From NCBI GenBank assembly GCA_001051155.2, contig JYIP02000002.1:4099583-4163582 (forward strand): a DNA stretch of 64,000 bases, read 5' to 3'. The notes under the pieces are model-generated. The model was not told where the DNA came from. It made no database searches and worked only from the letters and a program-made list of their open reading frames with translations. Every line of letters begins with the position of its first letter. Position 1 is the stretch's first letter. The position numbers were made by a program, and so were the translations under genes. This document shows, piece after piece, positions 54,824 through 64,000 of the stretch. The DNA is from Chrysoporthe austroafricana. Its lineage: Eukaryota > Ascomycota > Sordariomycetes > Diaporthales > Cryphonectriaceae.

Positions 54824-56045
54824 ATGACGTCCGGAATAGCAACTCCAGCCAATGGCCGGGAGGACAAGGGCAAGGGCGTCGGAAGAAGGCTCCTGTCGAG
54901 AATGAAAACCGTCCTGAAGAGGACCGACCCATCCAGACGACAGTCGACAGCACCCGCGACTGAGACTTCTCACCCCGTTCTCTCATCTGCAGCGGCTGCC
55001 CCATCGACAGCGGCGACCGCACCAGCCACGAGGTACTGTGCCTACTTTTCCGTGATAACCTAGTCGCGCCTTTCACACCGCCTGCCTGTTTTTCAGACTT
55101 GACAGCCGAAACTGACTCTTGGTAGACAATCACCACAACCAACAAAAGAGAGCGCACCTGAACATGTGGACAAGCCGGCCCCGAAGTTCCAGGGGGAGAA
55201 GGTACCTCGAGCCCAAATCTACAATGACCGTTTCCAGCAGTTTTCGGAACGTTGTGGCCTCGAGGTGGACCCCAATGCTTGGTATCAGATGGAAGGACAT
55301 GTCCTGCGCATCAACAAGGCGCCCCGCATGCGCATCCGCCGGGAATGTCACCAGTGCGGCAGTGAAGTCGGCGCAAAAGGTCTCTGCGGAAAGTGCAATC
55401 ACAACTACTGTCACCAATGCACGCGCTACCCACCGAAGCGGACCGAGGCCGAGAAGGCGGCCAGTCGGGAGAAGAAGGCGGATATCCTGAAGGATCGGGA
55501 GGTCAATGCCACGATTGCGCCGGACTGGGATGCCGAACCAAACGCGACAGTCGTCTTGAGGCGGGCCCCGAAGCCTAGCGGGCAGCAGGAGTTGGTCCAT
55601 AAGAAAGTTCGACAAAGGGTTAGGAGGATGTGCTGCCAGTGCCAGGACTACAACGGGACCGAAGTCTTGTTCCATGGGGGCCAACGTAATTGTCACAAGT
55701 GTGACCATGTGCGGTGTACCGATTGCCCTCGAGACCCGTAAGTTCTATCCGCCTTTTGCTTCACGTCATGAATACTGACCCGAGTCTCTCAGCCCCAAGA
55801 AGGACAAGTACCCCTACGGCTACCCAGGTGATGAGTTCGGCGCGAAGTCTATTCCACACCACAGATGCCACGTGTGCCGCACGAAATTTGCGCCTGGCGT
55901 GGAGAATGGGACCCCATGCGCGGTGTGCTCCCACGAGAAGTGCGACAGCTGCCAGAGGCTGATGCCGCAGAAGGTCGAGCCGGAACCAGATCCAGAGGTG
56001 ATAAGAAGCGTCCAGGCGAAGCTGGAGGCACTGAGCTTCCCTTAG
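54824..56045 (+). CDS. Protein with three tandem CxxC zinc modules, unknown function
   Basis: Three exons, 54824..55032, 55126..55737 and 55793..56045, encode 357 aa (both junctions phase 2). The N-terminal 90 residues are basic and Ala/Ser/Thr-rich (GRRLLSRMKTVLKRTDPSRR). Three modules follow, each with three CxxC pairs in the order CxxC-xn-CxxC-x4-CxxC: C144/147-157/160-165/168 (n=9), C239/242-259/262-267/270 (n=16) and C299/302-316/319-324/327 (n=13). Eighteen cysteines could hold several zinc ions in ribbon or treble-clef folds. The linker 169-238 is charged. The exon 2/3 boundary lies before module 3, so the modules may have arisen by internal duplication. No signal peptide. Similar Cys-rich proteins are common but undescribed in filamentous fungi; nucleic-acid or ubiquitin binding would be a guess. 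Confidence 0.8.
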
Positions 56046-57334
56046 CCTAGAAAGCCCTTTACCCTCCCGGCGACGGAAGCGCAGCAGGAGTAGCGCTATG
56101 CGGATCATCCTGAGAGAATTCCGACGTTTGATCCGGTCAAAGGCATCAGTACACATTCACCACGATTTCCCAAACACGCCATCCTAATATCTAACCGAGC
56201 CGAGCCTGGCTCAACTCACCCTTTGATACGACGGCATAGTCGGCTTAGGCAATGGCGGCCCTACCGAGCCGACCTCGAGGCTCCCGCGAAACAGGTCCCC
56301 TAAAGATGCCAGACGAGGATCACGAAAAGTCACAGAAGTGTCTACTCATGGAACATGAAACACCGCGGAACAGGGAAAAGCGAGTCTGCATTTTTGTCAT
56401 ATACGCATATACCCTTCAGTCTGGCCATCTTGTTATTTTGTATTTATCAATTCAGCGGCAGCCAGCGAGGGAGCTGGTCGCAATGATAACTGCCCTAAAT
56501 ATGCCTCGGCCGTGAACTCCCTATCCGTATCACTCATATCCTCCTCGCCCCCGCGCACCTAGACAGCCAAGCATGATGCCAGGGGGCTGTGTGAAGAGAA
56601 AGCAGACACTCGCCTTCAAAGAGCCACCTTGAATCTGTTGCTCCTCCGTCAATCATATCTGCATCAAGGAAATCCGCCCTCTATTGTTAGAAACGATCTG
56701 CTCCCTCGCCACGTGCCCGCTTGCCCGCCTGGCCCAGCCAACTGCAGCAGACCTATCTGTTCCGGGGCAATGCGCCAGCCACTGCTGCGTGTAACCCAAA
56801 CGGCGACGATCACACACATCATTGGGGGACCGCCGCCACCCCCCGCCCCCGTCCTGTCATTCAGCTCGTGTCTCTGCCTTTTCCCAGTCAGATCCGCCAG
56901 CCTGCGGTCTTGATGGTATCCGAGTGGGCATCATGCGCCACGCGCTTCTGACCGGCGCCTGCGTGGGCCTGGTATTCACGTGCCGTCTAGGTTGTACTGT
57001 GCTTTCATGTGGCCATGGGTCGGGTCGGACGGGTGCGCATGTGCTTGTGGTTGGGGGCCGGCATATACGAGACAGCTGGCGGTATCAAGCAGGTCTGAGA
57101 GAGCTGTGCGGATGATTGCATTACGTGGACTTTGAGTGCCATGAGAGCAAATGTTCCATAGAATTACACTCCTCCGCCCCCAGCTTACATCAAAAAAAGC
57201 CCCCTGGTGAAACAAGTGCCCATGACGGTCTGCGGCCTCTCTCTCTCTTTCTTTTCTGAATAGACTGCCCCACTGTTCGCCACCAGCGTCAGATAGATAC
57301 GACAGTCTGAGATCAGGCGTCTGACAGGGGAAGG
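56046..57334. other. Convergent intergenic region
   Basis: 1.29 kb between the triple-CxxC stop and the CLR2-like stop. No gene supported. Confidence 0.55.
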
Positions 57335-59522
57335 CTACTCCTCTAGCACGCCCTCTCCGAAGATCAAGGGCTGCGCGTCCGCTACCGCGGCGCCCACCGT
57401 CGTCCGCCTGTTCGGCCTCCTGCCGATGTTGCGTGAGGCTGCGTTCTGTAATCGGTTGTTTAGGTACGATGACGCCTCCTGGAACTGCCCCGTCTTCTTG
57501 GCTGTCTCCACGGCTACTGCGCCGCCCGTCACGCCGATGAGCTCATCTGTCACGTAGGAGCGGCCCGCCACGTCACGCTCCTGCCAGGTCGTGTCCCATG
57601 ATTTAATCTGGTAGATTTCCTTGTCAATGAACAGAAGGGGGGGGGTGTGAAGGGTTGGTGCTCAAGGAGACACGGAGGGGACTACCTACCGTCCATACAC
57701 ACTTCTGCTTCGCGCCACCTGCTTTAGCAGCCACCGTCCGGAAGGCTGTATCCTTCCGGAAAATGGCGCCCTCAGGCTGGGCAGCGATGCGACCATGCTC
57801 TGGGACAAGCGCGGCCTCGTACTCGATACCTCTGAACGACAGCGAAAATTGAATAGTGGATGGTGTATTCGCTGGGTCGGCCGGGTTGGGCACCGTAGTG
57901 GCCGCCGTGACCGAGATCTCGGTGACCTCGAGTAGCGTGCTGCGGCTCTTCTCTCTGGGCCGGATAGGGTCACCTATACGTATCATCTCGGCGCCCAGAA
58001 AGACGCCGCCATAGGAGGACTGATTCTTGGGCTGTTTCGGCCCCGCAGGCAGTTGGTTGAAGGTCGACCAGGAGCCGTCGATCTCTATAGCTGCCAGCTT
58101 CGACGCCTCGAGGCCGACGATCTCACTTCTCTCTGCGTACGCGGGATCGTTTAGTAGGCCCTGCCAGTTGATCTGGCTAAAAAACTTGTCCTGGAGGTTG
58201 GGAATCGACATGGCTGGAACGCTAAAAGTAAGGAATGGCCGCATCTGAACTGCCTGTTTTTGCACATCAGGCAGACGGAGCAGCGCGTGTCCGAGTGGCA
58301 CGACCGTGTATATCGTAGTGTTACCTGCGTCCACTTGCCGGATGACGCCGATTCTCCATGCTGGTTCCTGCTGGTACCAGACCATTTCGCCCCGCCGAAA
58401 CAACGTCGGCTCGTCATTCAGAGCTGGGTGGCGAGCCGGCACCACAGCAGCCGGTGGAGCCTCCGGGGCAGGAGCTGATGCCGCAGCCGGTGCCGCAGCC
58501 GGTGCTGCTGCTGCAACTGGTGCTTGGGCTGGTGCTTGGGCTGGTGCTTGGGCTGGCGCTGGCGCTGGCGCTGGTACCGGCGCTGGCTTAGCGGGGGCAG
58601 GTTTCTTCGTTGTCTTAATAGCAGCTGCAGCCAAGTCCTTGGCTGCCTTCGAACTGGCGGCCGCCGAGATAGGAGTTTTCGTAACCGGAGCAGCGGTGGT
58701 GGTGGTAGTGGTGGTGACAGCGGCGGCAGCGGCGGCGGCAGCGGCAGCCTTCTTCTTCGATGCAGCGGCAGTCTTGGTGCTCTTCTTCGTCGTGGCCTTG
58801 GCCTCAGTGCTTGTCGATACCAGTTTAGTGCCCTCTAGTGCAGCGGCCTGTTCGTCCATTTTTTCTTTGAATGTCTTGGGTATCTGTCTGCCTGTTGCTC
58901 GATGGCATGGTTTGCAAAGGCATTGTTTGTGGTCCTCGGAATCACTCAGTAGCCATATGACATGCGGTATGAAGTCATACGGATACTTGTATATGAAATC
59001 ATCTGTGAACCCCTGAGGATGGCCGTACATGCAAGCCTTCATGTTCGGTCCTATGTGATCTCAGCCCAGCTCAATAACTGACCGCACGCATCAGGGCAGA
59101 AAAGCGGCGCTCGCTCACCTCCATGATTCTGCCACCTCAAGCAAAAGCCCTCAGGGAATAAAGCCTGATACTGGGAATCTGTAGAAGCCTGTTAGCAGTA
59201 GCGTAGACACGATGGGTTGAGGCTGCTTAATTTTTGGCCACCCGAGCTGCTCTGACAGTCCAGTGCCCACAGCCACCTTCCACTGCGCCACTTTCTTCCT
59301 CGTCCCTTCGTCTGAGATTTGGCTGATGTCCTCAGGTATGGCATCACCAACCTGAATAGCGGGACTACCACTCTTCAGCCATCCATTGATCTCCTCTGTT
59401 GTCCACATGTAGCCGTCAGAACGGCCAACGTGGACCAGCATGGCTGAGGCCTGGGCCGTCCCACCGGCACCCGCGTGAAGGGCACTCATTATGGTATGCG
59501 TTGCGTCAGCGAATCCATCCAA
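57335..59522 (-). CDS. Clr2-like transcription-silencing protein (SHREC component)
   Basis: Four exons, 59522..59211, 59164..59119, 59050..57690 and 57619..57335, encode about 667 aa. Clr2 in S. pombe is a subunit of the SHREC complex that keeps heterochromatin silent. The N-terminal Clr2 domain is spread over exons 1-3: VGRSDGYMWTTEEINGWLK, then LFPEGFCLRWQNHG, then CMYGHPQGF...YPYDFIPHVIWL...CLCKPCHRATGR, with the CxCxxC cluster. Residues about 150-270 are extreme Ala/Pro/Lys/Thr low complexity including AQAP repeats. The second conserved region (LFRRGEMVWYQQEPAWRIGVIRQV...) is BAH-like and continues to the end (SYVTDELIGVTGG). Exon 1 to 2 is the least certain join: I placed a 46-nt intron (GTGTCT...TATCAG), though CCCAG two codons earlier also fits. 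The ATG at 59522 is not the only candidate start. Confidence 0.78.
58500..58760 (-). repeat. Low-complexity Ala/Pro/Gln/Thr coding tract in the CLR2-like gene
   Basis: Triplet- and hexamer-like repeats (tgcttgggctgg..., gcggcagcggcg..., ggtggtggtag...) encode AQAP repeats, poly-Ala and poly-Thr runs. They lie between the N-terminal Clr2 domain and the BAH-like domain. Confidence 0.8.
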
Positions 59523-61022
59523 TTGCGGGAGAGAGGATTTATGAGAGGTTGAGCGGTTGAGATGAGGAGTGACAGAAGGTTTTGTTGCTTCTTAGATGTG
59601 GACTTGTTGGTTGTAGTGGTATTGATGTTTGGTTTCACAGCTAAGCAAGGCGGTCCAAGAGGAACAGCCCAAAAGAACCCATGGACAGGGGCTTTCCGCT
59701 GCTGACATTTAGATGTTAGGGCTGCCGCGGCACGGCTTAGGCAATCGCTAACATCAAGTACAACCCTAGCCAACCCTAGAGCGAACATCGCAAAATATCT
59801 GGCACTGTTGAGTTTTGCAGGGTCTGATGGCGGCCAAATGTGAAATGCCCTGTACTATGTACACCCACAGCCACCTAATACGTGTAGCGAAGAATAGTGG
59901 CTCAGATCCTTCACAATAGCTTTTGTCGTCCTCGTTTCTCCTATTTCACTGATACGGAGAGTGAGCAGGACTGGATGACAATGAGGCCCGGAATAGCATC
60001 CGTCTTGGCCTCGTTCATGATCGGTGATGATCGGTCAGCTTGTGTCAGGCCTGTTGAGTCTCAGCGCCTCGGACCTGCCTATGATATTTTGTTTGGCTGA
60101 CACTTTACGTGCCTTAATTTCTGGCACTTCGACAGCAAGATAATTGGGAAATCCGTGCATGCTGTGTTGACCATACCCTCACGTGCACAAGGAGAGGACA
60201 ACGCTACACGAGGATACGGTAGTCTGGAGATGGCAAGTGAACAGGCAAAGAGAGCTGTTGACAGGCACAGGCATCTACTACGTCATCTCCGTAGGGTATT
60301 GGGTGCATTGCCAGAGGTCATGTCCGGTGCACGTCTGTATCTTAGCAAGTCTCGGCAGCAGATGTGTCTGGAAGATTTCGGAACTCATGATCCATTCCTG
60401 AAAATACCTAAGTCATCAATGCATGTCTACCGCACGATCATCCGGATCCATCGAGCCTCCGATATCGAATCGAAATGAGGTATCATGACACCAAGCCGAT
60501 CATCCCCGTGAGGAAAGCGTTCAGAGACACTCCCTCCAATTCCACAAGCCCATCGCCAAAACGTTCAACCGACCGACGAGCGGGTATAGTACCGAATATA
60601 TCCCCCCAAAATATAGATAGAAGCTCAAGAAAGTAAGGCGGGAACCATCAAAGAATAGGCATGTCTCAAAACAATGCTGACGTATCCACCACATAACACA
60701 ATAAACACTATGCACCTCGTACGTGTAGTCGACGGGTGTATATACATCTCTCGGAAAATTGGTTTCAAGTATATGGGTAAAGATTTTGAGGATGTGAAAG
60801 TAAGGCAAAATAGCCAGCAGCGTCAAATAGGTGGCAAGAAGGTCGCGGAGCGTCGTGCTCGCCCAGATTGGATAAGTATGTGATCCGCCTGCTGTGCAAC
60901 TTGGCGCTGCCTCGGGAAAGGTCGATCCGGCAAGCCAGATACAGCGAACAAAGTGGTGATGGCGGCTGCTGGCTGGGTATGTTGAGAAGTCAAACGTAGA
61001 GTGGGTGCAAGACCAGGAGGCG
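59523..61022. other. Intergenic, no supported gene
   Basis: 1.5 kb between the CLR2-like start and the SUN-family stop. A 107-codon plus frame at 60155-60478 has no recognisable content. The region should include the CLR2 promoter. Confidence 0.5.
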
Positions 61023-62486
61023 TTAGTAGAGACATGCGGCGGCAACGATGGCCACAACCAGTCCGGCGAATGCTCCTTGGTTTTGCCTGGGGTTGCTGGC
61101 GTCGTTTGTTTTGGAGGTCGTAGCAGCAGTTGCTGCTGCCGTCGCCGCTGTGGCGCTGTCCGAGTAGCTGACAGCTACCGACTGCTGGCTGGAAGAGCCG
61201 GTGCTGTTGCTAGCCCCGTCAAATTCCTGGAAGACGCCCCCATGCAGCCTTGAAGAGGCGGTGGTTGTACTGGGAGAATAATAAGACGATGGTGTGGGGG
61301 TGGCGGAACTGCTGCTTGCGGCTGTGGTAGAGGATATGATTGTACTCCTGATAGAGGATGAGCTCAAAGTCGTAGGTGTACTGGACGAGCTCGATGGCTT
61401 CGCATTTAAGCCCAACACCAAGACGGCAGACGTCGTCGGCGCCTCCGTCGGCGTCTCCGTCGTTGCTGTTGTCGTTGCCTCTGCAGCGGACTTGGTCGAG
61501 GCCGAGGCTGAGGAGTCGTCCCCTGTTGATCCGTCCGTGTTGAACACCACGATACTCGCGGATCCGGAGGTAACAGTGACGACGCAAAAATCAGCCCCTC
61601 CCGCACCACTTGCGGACTCTTCACTGTTGACGCCCCCGAAACCATCTGTGCTGGGATCAATACTACAGGGAAGGCCAACGCAGTCTCCGTTGCACTCAAT
61701 CTTCAGCCCGAAGGTAGGCTTGACACCGCTGTAGGCATCTGTGTATATCGGATTCCATCCAAGTTTGACGTACGTATTGCCCGTCGAGTCCTGGTTGGCT
61801 CCGGCAACATATGGGGACCAGTTCCCAATCGGTTTCGCACTCGTTCCCCACAAGCAAGCCTCCTCGGTGGTGTAGCCTGGTGGGTTGATATAGAAGTGCG
61901 CTGCGGTCGAGTCCCAGTAGCTGGTTCCAGGCACTGCGAGCGTCGCACTGCTCTCCACGGCGGTTGGGATGAGCATGTTCTCGTTTCCGGGCAGAACAGT
62001 CTGGCAGAAGGCCACGATGTCCCCACAGTTGTTGACGGCTTCTACGTTGCCGATTCCATCAACACAGTAATCCTCGCTTGGAAAGGGTTTGCTGATGCTG
62101 CCTTCCTCATCGCAGTACAAGCCTCCGTCCATGGACTCCGGGTACACATAGGTCGTTCCTGGCTTCCACTGGTTCATGAGCTGGCCCGGGGGGCAAGCGA
62201 AAGGGCAGTACGAGCCAGCGGTACACTCTTGATCGGGACTCATAGCCCAGCCCGCATTAGAGGAGCCTGGCGTGACAGCCACCAGGCCCTCACTCTCCGG
62301 AAAGGCGCATTGTCCAACCCTGTTGGTAAGCCTCCCCTTCTTGACCAGCTCGAGTTCGTGTCCGTGGGTGTGGTTTTTGGCACGCTGGTGGTGCAGGTGA
62401 CGGTGAGATGAACCAGCGACGGCCGGCTGGACTGCCAGAGACAGCAAGGCCGAGCTGACGAGAGCCCTCAGCGTTGCCGGCCCCAT
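61023..62486 (-). CDS. SUN-family (GH132) cell-wall protein with GPI signal
   Basis: Single-exon 487-aa secreted protein. A signal peptide (about 1-24, LRALVSSALLSLAVQPAVA) is followed by a His-rich start (SSHRHLHHQ). The SUN domain (about residues 55-300) has its conserved cysteines and motifs: RVGQCAFPESEGLV, CPFACPPGQLMNQW, GGLYCDEEG, YWDSTAAHFYINPPGYTTEEACLWG and KIECNGDCVGLPCSID. Then comes a Ser/Thr/Ala-rich, probably O-glycosylated stalk (about 325-460). The C-terminus NQGAFAGLVVAIVAAACLY is a GPI-anchor signal. SUN proteins (Sim1, Uth1, Sun4 type; this one resembles the second, group-II branch) act on cell-wall beta-glucan and septation. Start context and signal peptide both support the ATG at 62486. 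Confidence 0.9.
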   Translation of the reverse strand: MGPATLRALVSSALLSLAVQPAVAGSSHRHLHHQRAKNHTHGHELELVKKGRLTNRVGQCAFPESEGLVAVTPGSSNAGWAMSPDQECTAGSYCPFACPPGQLMNQWKPGTTYVYPESMDGGLYCDEEGSISKPFPSEDYCVDGIGNVEAVNNCGDIVAFCQTVLPGNENMLIPTAVESSATLAVPGTSYWDSTAAHFYINPPGYTTEEACLWGTSAKPIGNWSPYVAGANQDSTGNTYVKLGWNPIYTDAYSGVKPTFGLKIECNGDCVGLPCSIDPSTDGFGGVNSEESASGAGGADFCVVTVTSGSASIVVFNTDGSTGDDSSASASTKSAAEATTTATTETPTEAPTTSAVLVLGLNAKPSSSSSTPTTLSSSSIRSTIISSTTAASSSSATPTPSSYYSPSTTTASSRLHGGVFQEFDGASNSTGSSSQQSVAVSYSDSATAATAAATAATTSKTNDASNPRQNQGAFAGLVVAIVAAACLY

Positions 62487-64000
62487 CGGTGAGGACGAAG
62501 TTGATGTAATGAACGTGGTGTAAAGATCGTGCGCAGCGTAAAGCCGCAGTCAGAGCCGTGCGCTCTCGGTCAAGGTCGACTGAACTTTGTCGGGGTGGGA
62601 TTGAACTGTGGCAGCGGGTGCCGAACAGGAGTGTCTTGCGCGTAGGGCGGACGTATTTGAATTTTGATGTCTCGAACCGCGTGTCAACACGGCTGCATTC
62701 CTCGACGCGAGACAGAAAAACACGGCTGTAATCTAGAAGATCGACAACGATCCAACCAGGGCCCAAGCAACCAAACGAGCGGACTTCTGCTGGCGAGAGC
62801 AGAGGAAGAAGGTTTCCCGGGCACAGCTAATAAAAGGGGCGTGAGGAGACTTTCCCAGGGGAAGAGTCGAAGTGACGGTGAGCAGGTGGGCGACTGAAGG
62901 CTGAGAGGCGGGAAATGATCGAGGACGCCAATGCAATGAGGAAGGCCGGTGCCCCAGGCGTGGGACGCCCACGCCGCCGTTGCACTCTGGAAGGAGGGGC
63001 CGATGAGGATGAGGCCGCTTCTGCAGGAGACTGGATTCAACCCATTTGGCTATCTTTTTAGCTCATCCAAGTGGAGGCTGTCAAGCAGTCTCGACAGCCC
63101 AACGCCAATCGCTTGTTCGAGTCTGCTGGGCCTGTGCCCGGCATGGCCTCGATCAGCCTCCAACCCAATCGAGAGACCACCGCCAGATGGCATCACGGTT
63201 CACGGTCTGGCCCCAATGGCATGCTCGGGAAATTTGATGGTTGAATTCGGTTTGGCGAACCACACTGAGCCCCGACAATGAAATAAGCTCACGTCCTGGC
63301 CGGCCTCATTGGGTTAGAGGAGCAGGGGAGCCTGCTAGGCTAGCACAGCTACCATAGTAGGTCAAGTCAGGCACGCCACCCGGGGGCGGCAGACCATCTG
63401 CATCAGTCTGCAAGGCACACCAATCAGATGTGTCGCGCAAATTGAGGTGACATCGACAGGCCGCCCCGGCCAGGGCTCGAGGTGGAAGCGCGCATCAGGG
63501 AGACGGCACAGTAAGTACTACGTAGCATGCTGATTCCATACGCTTCCAGCTTTGGGGCCATCGTCGTCTCGACTTGTCGATCGATCGACCGCGGGCCTGC
63601 TACACTTGCTCTTCTCTGCCGCTCATACACACCGCGGCCCGGACAGGAGACATGCAGGCGATGATGGCGATGATGAGGAGAGTGGAGAGGCAGGGCGCAC
63701 GCTGCGCCAGCTGTCTCGCGAGCGCGGGTCGCATCTGCCACTCTGGAATCTGAGGGACGCAGCGGATCGTTACGAAGCCTGGGCTCGTGGGTCGCCCTTG
63801 ATAGCTTGGGCCAGGGACGCTGCCAAGCCTCCTTTCGGTGGTGGAGGGGAGTGTAGGCGCCGGCTTCATTTCGTGCGCCAAATCAGATGCTTGACGTCTG
63901 TAGGAAATCTGCTCAGGTCAACAGGAAAAACAGGTTGGAGGATCGCCCTACCAGGCCCTGGGCACAAAGCCGACTGGATCTTGGAAGCTTGGAAGTATTC
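62487..64000. other. Right-end region without a supported gene
   Basis: 1.5 kb upstream of the SUN-family gene to the window edge. It holds that gene's promoter. Frames on both strands (for example 63424-63881 minus) show no family content. Confidence 0.5.

Noticed and set aside
60155..60478. 107-codon plus-strand frame
   Set aside because: No domain, no splice support, isolated; could be a gene fragment but I cannot support it.
1..64000. tRNA, rRNA, CRISPR arrays, intact transposons
   Set aside because: I looked for tRNA B-box-like motifs, terminal repeats and transposase motifs and found none that hold up; a tRNAscan or repeat search could still find diverged copies.

Overview
This window is a piece of a filamentous ascomycete (Pezizomycotina, probably Sordariomycetes) chromosome. 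The evidence is short introns of about 45-80 nt with GTAAGT-like donors and CTAAC/CTGAC branch sites, compact genes on both strands, and a typical fungal gene set. That set includes a siderophore GATA repressor, the arginine attenuator peptide upstream of the CPS small subunit, Mdv1, Tvp15, Clr2, Ufo1-like and SUN-family proteins. I resolved about 32 introns by joining reading frames and checking phase by hand. All coordinates and homology calls come from reading the sequence; no database search was run.

Layout. 0-8.5 kb: MDV1 5' part (-, runs off the left edge), ARO7 chorismate mutase (+), BCP1 (-), an Acinus-like SAP/RRM protein (-), and a conserved protein of unknown function with a GC-AG intron (+). 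8.5-17.8 kb: a long upstream region, SREA-type GATA factor (+), TVP15 (-), a small Cys-rich ORF (+), and sparse non-coding DNA. 17.8-32.2 kb: CPA1 (-) with its AAP uORF split over three exons, ETF beta (-), ArfGAP (-), a two-RRM protein (-), and TAH18 (+). 32.2-38.9 kb: a single-pass membrane protein whose 5' end is lost in a (CT)n/(GA)n tract with an N and duplicated flanks, followed by gene-free GC-rich DNA. 38.9-45.9 kb: an accessory-looking stretch with a tandem pair of unknown paralogues, a small putative gene, an ORF desert, and an HSL-type alpha/beta hydrolase. 46-64 kb: a Ufo1-like F-box/UIM protein (-), 5.3 kb without a recognisable gene, a protein with three CxxC zinc modules (+), a Clr2-like silencing factor (-), a SUN-family (GH132) GPI protein (-), and an empty right end.

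How the genes relate. Most are unlinked housekeeping genes. Themes are amino-acid metabolism (ARO7, CPA1), mitochondrial function (MDV1, CPA1, ETFB), iron/redox (SREA, TAH18), and trafficking and RNA processing. The regulatory features that stand out are the spliced arginine attenuator uORF with a 13-nt internal exon, TGACTC (Gcn4/CPC1-type) elements near CPA1 and ARO7, and an exact ATCTGATAA siderophore-GATA motif 1.4 kb upstream of SREA. The tandem paralogues at 38.9-41.2 kb share an intron position, with a GC donor in one copy and a GT donor in the other. Together with the triple-CxxC protein and the GC-AG-intron gene at 7.1 kb, they are the least-described items here.
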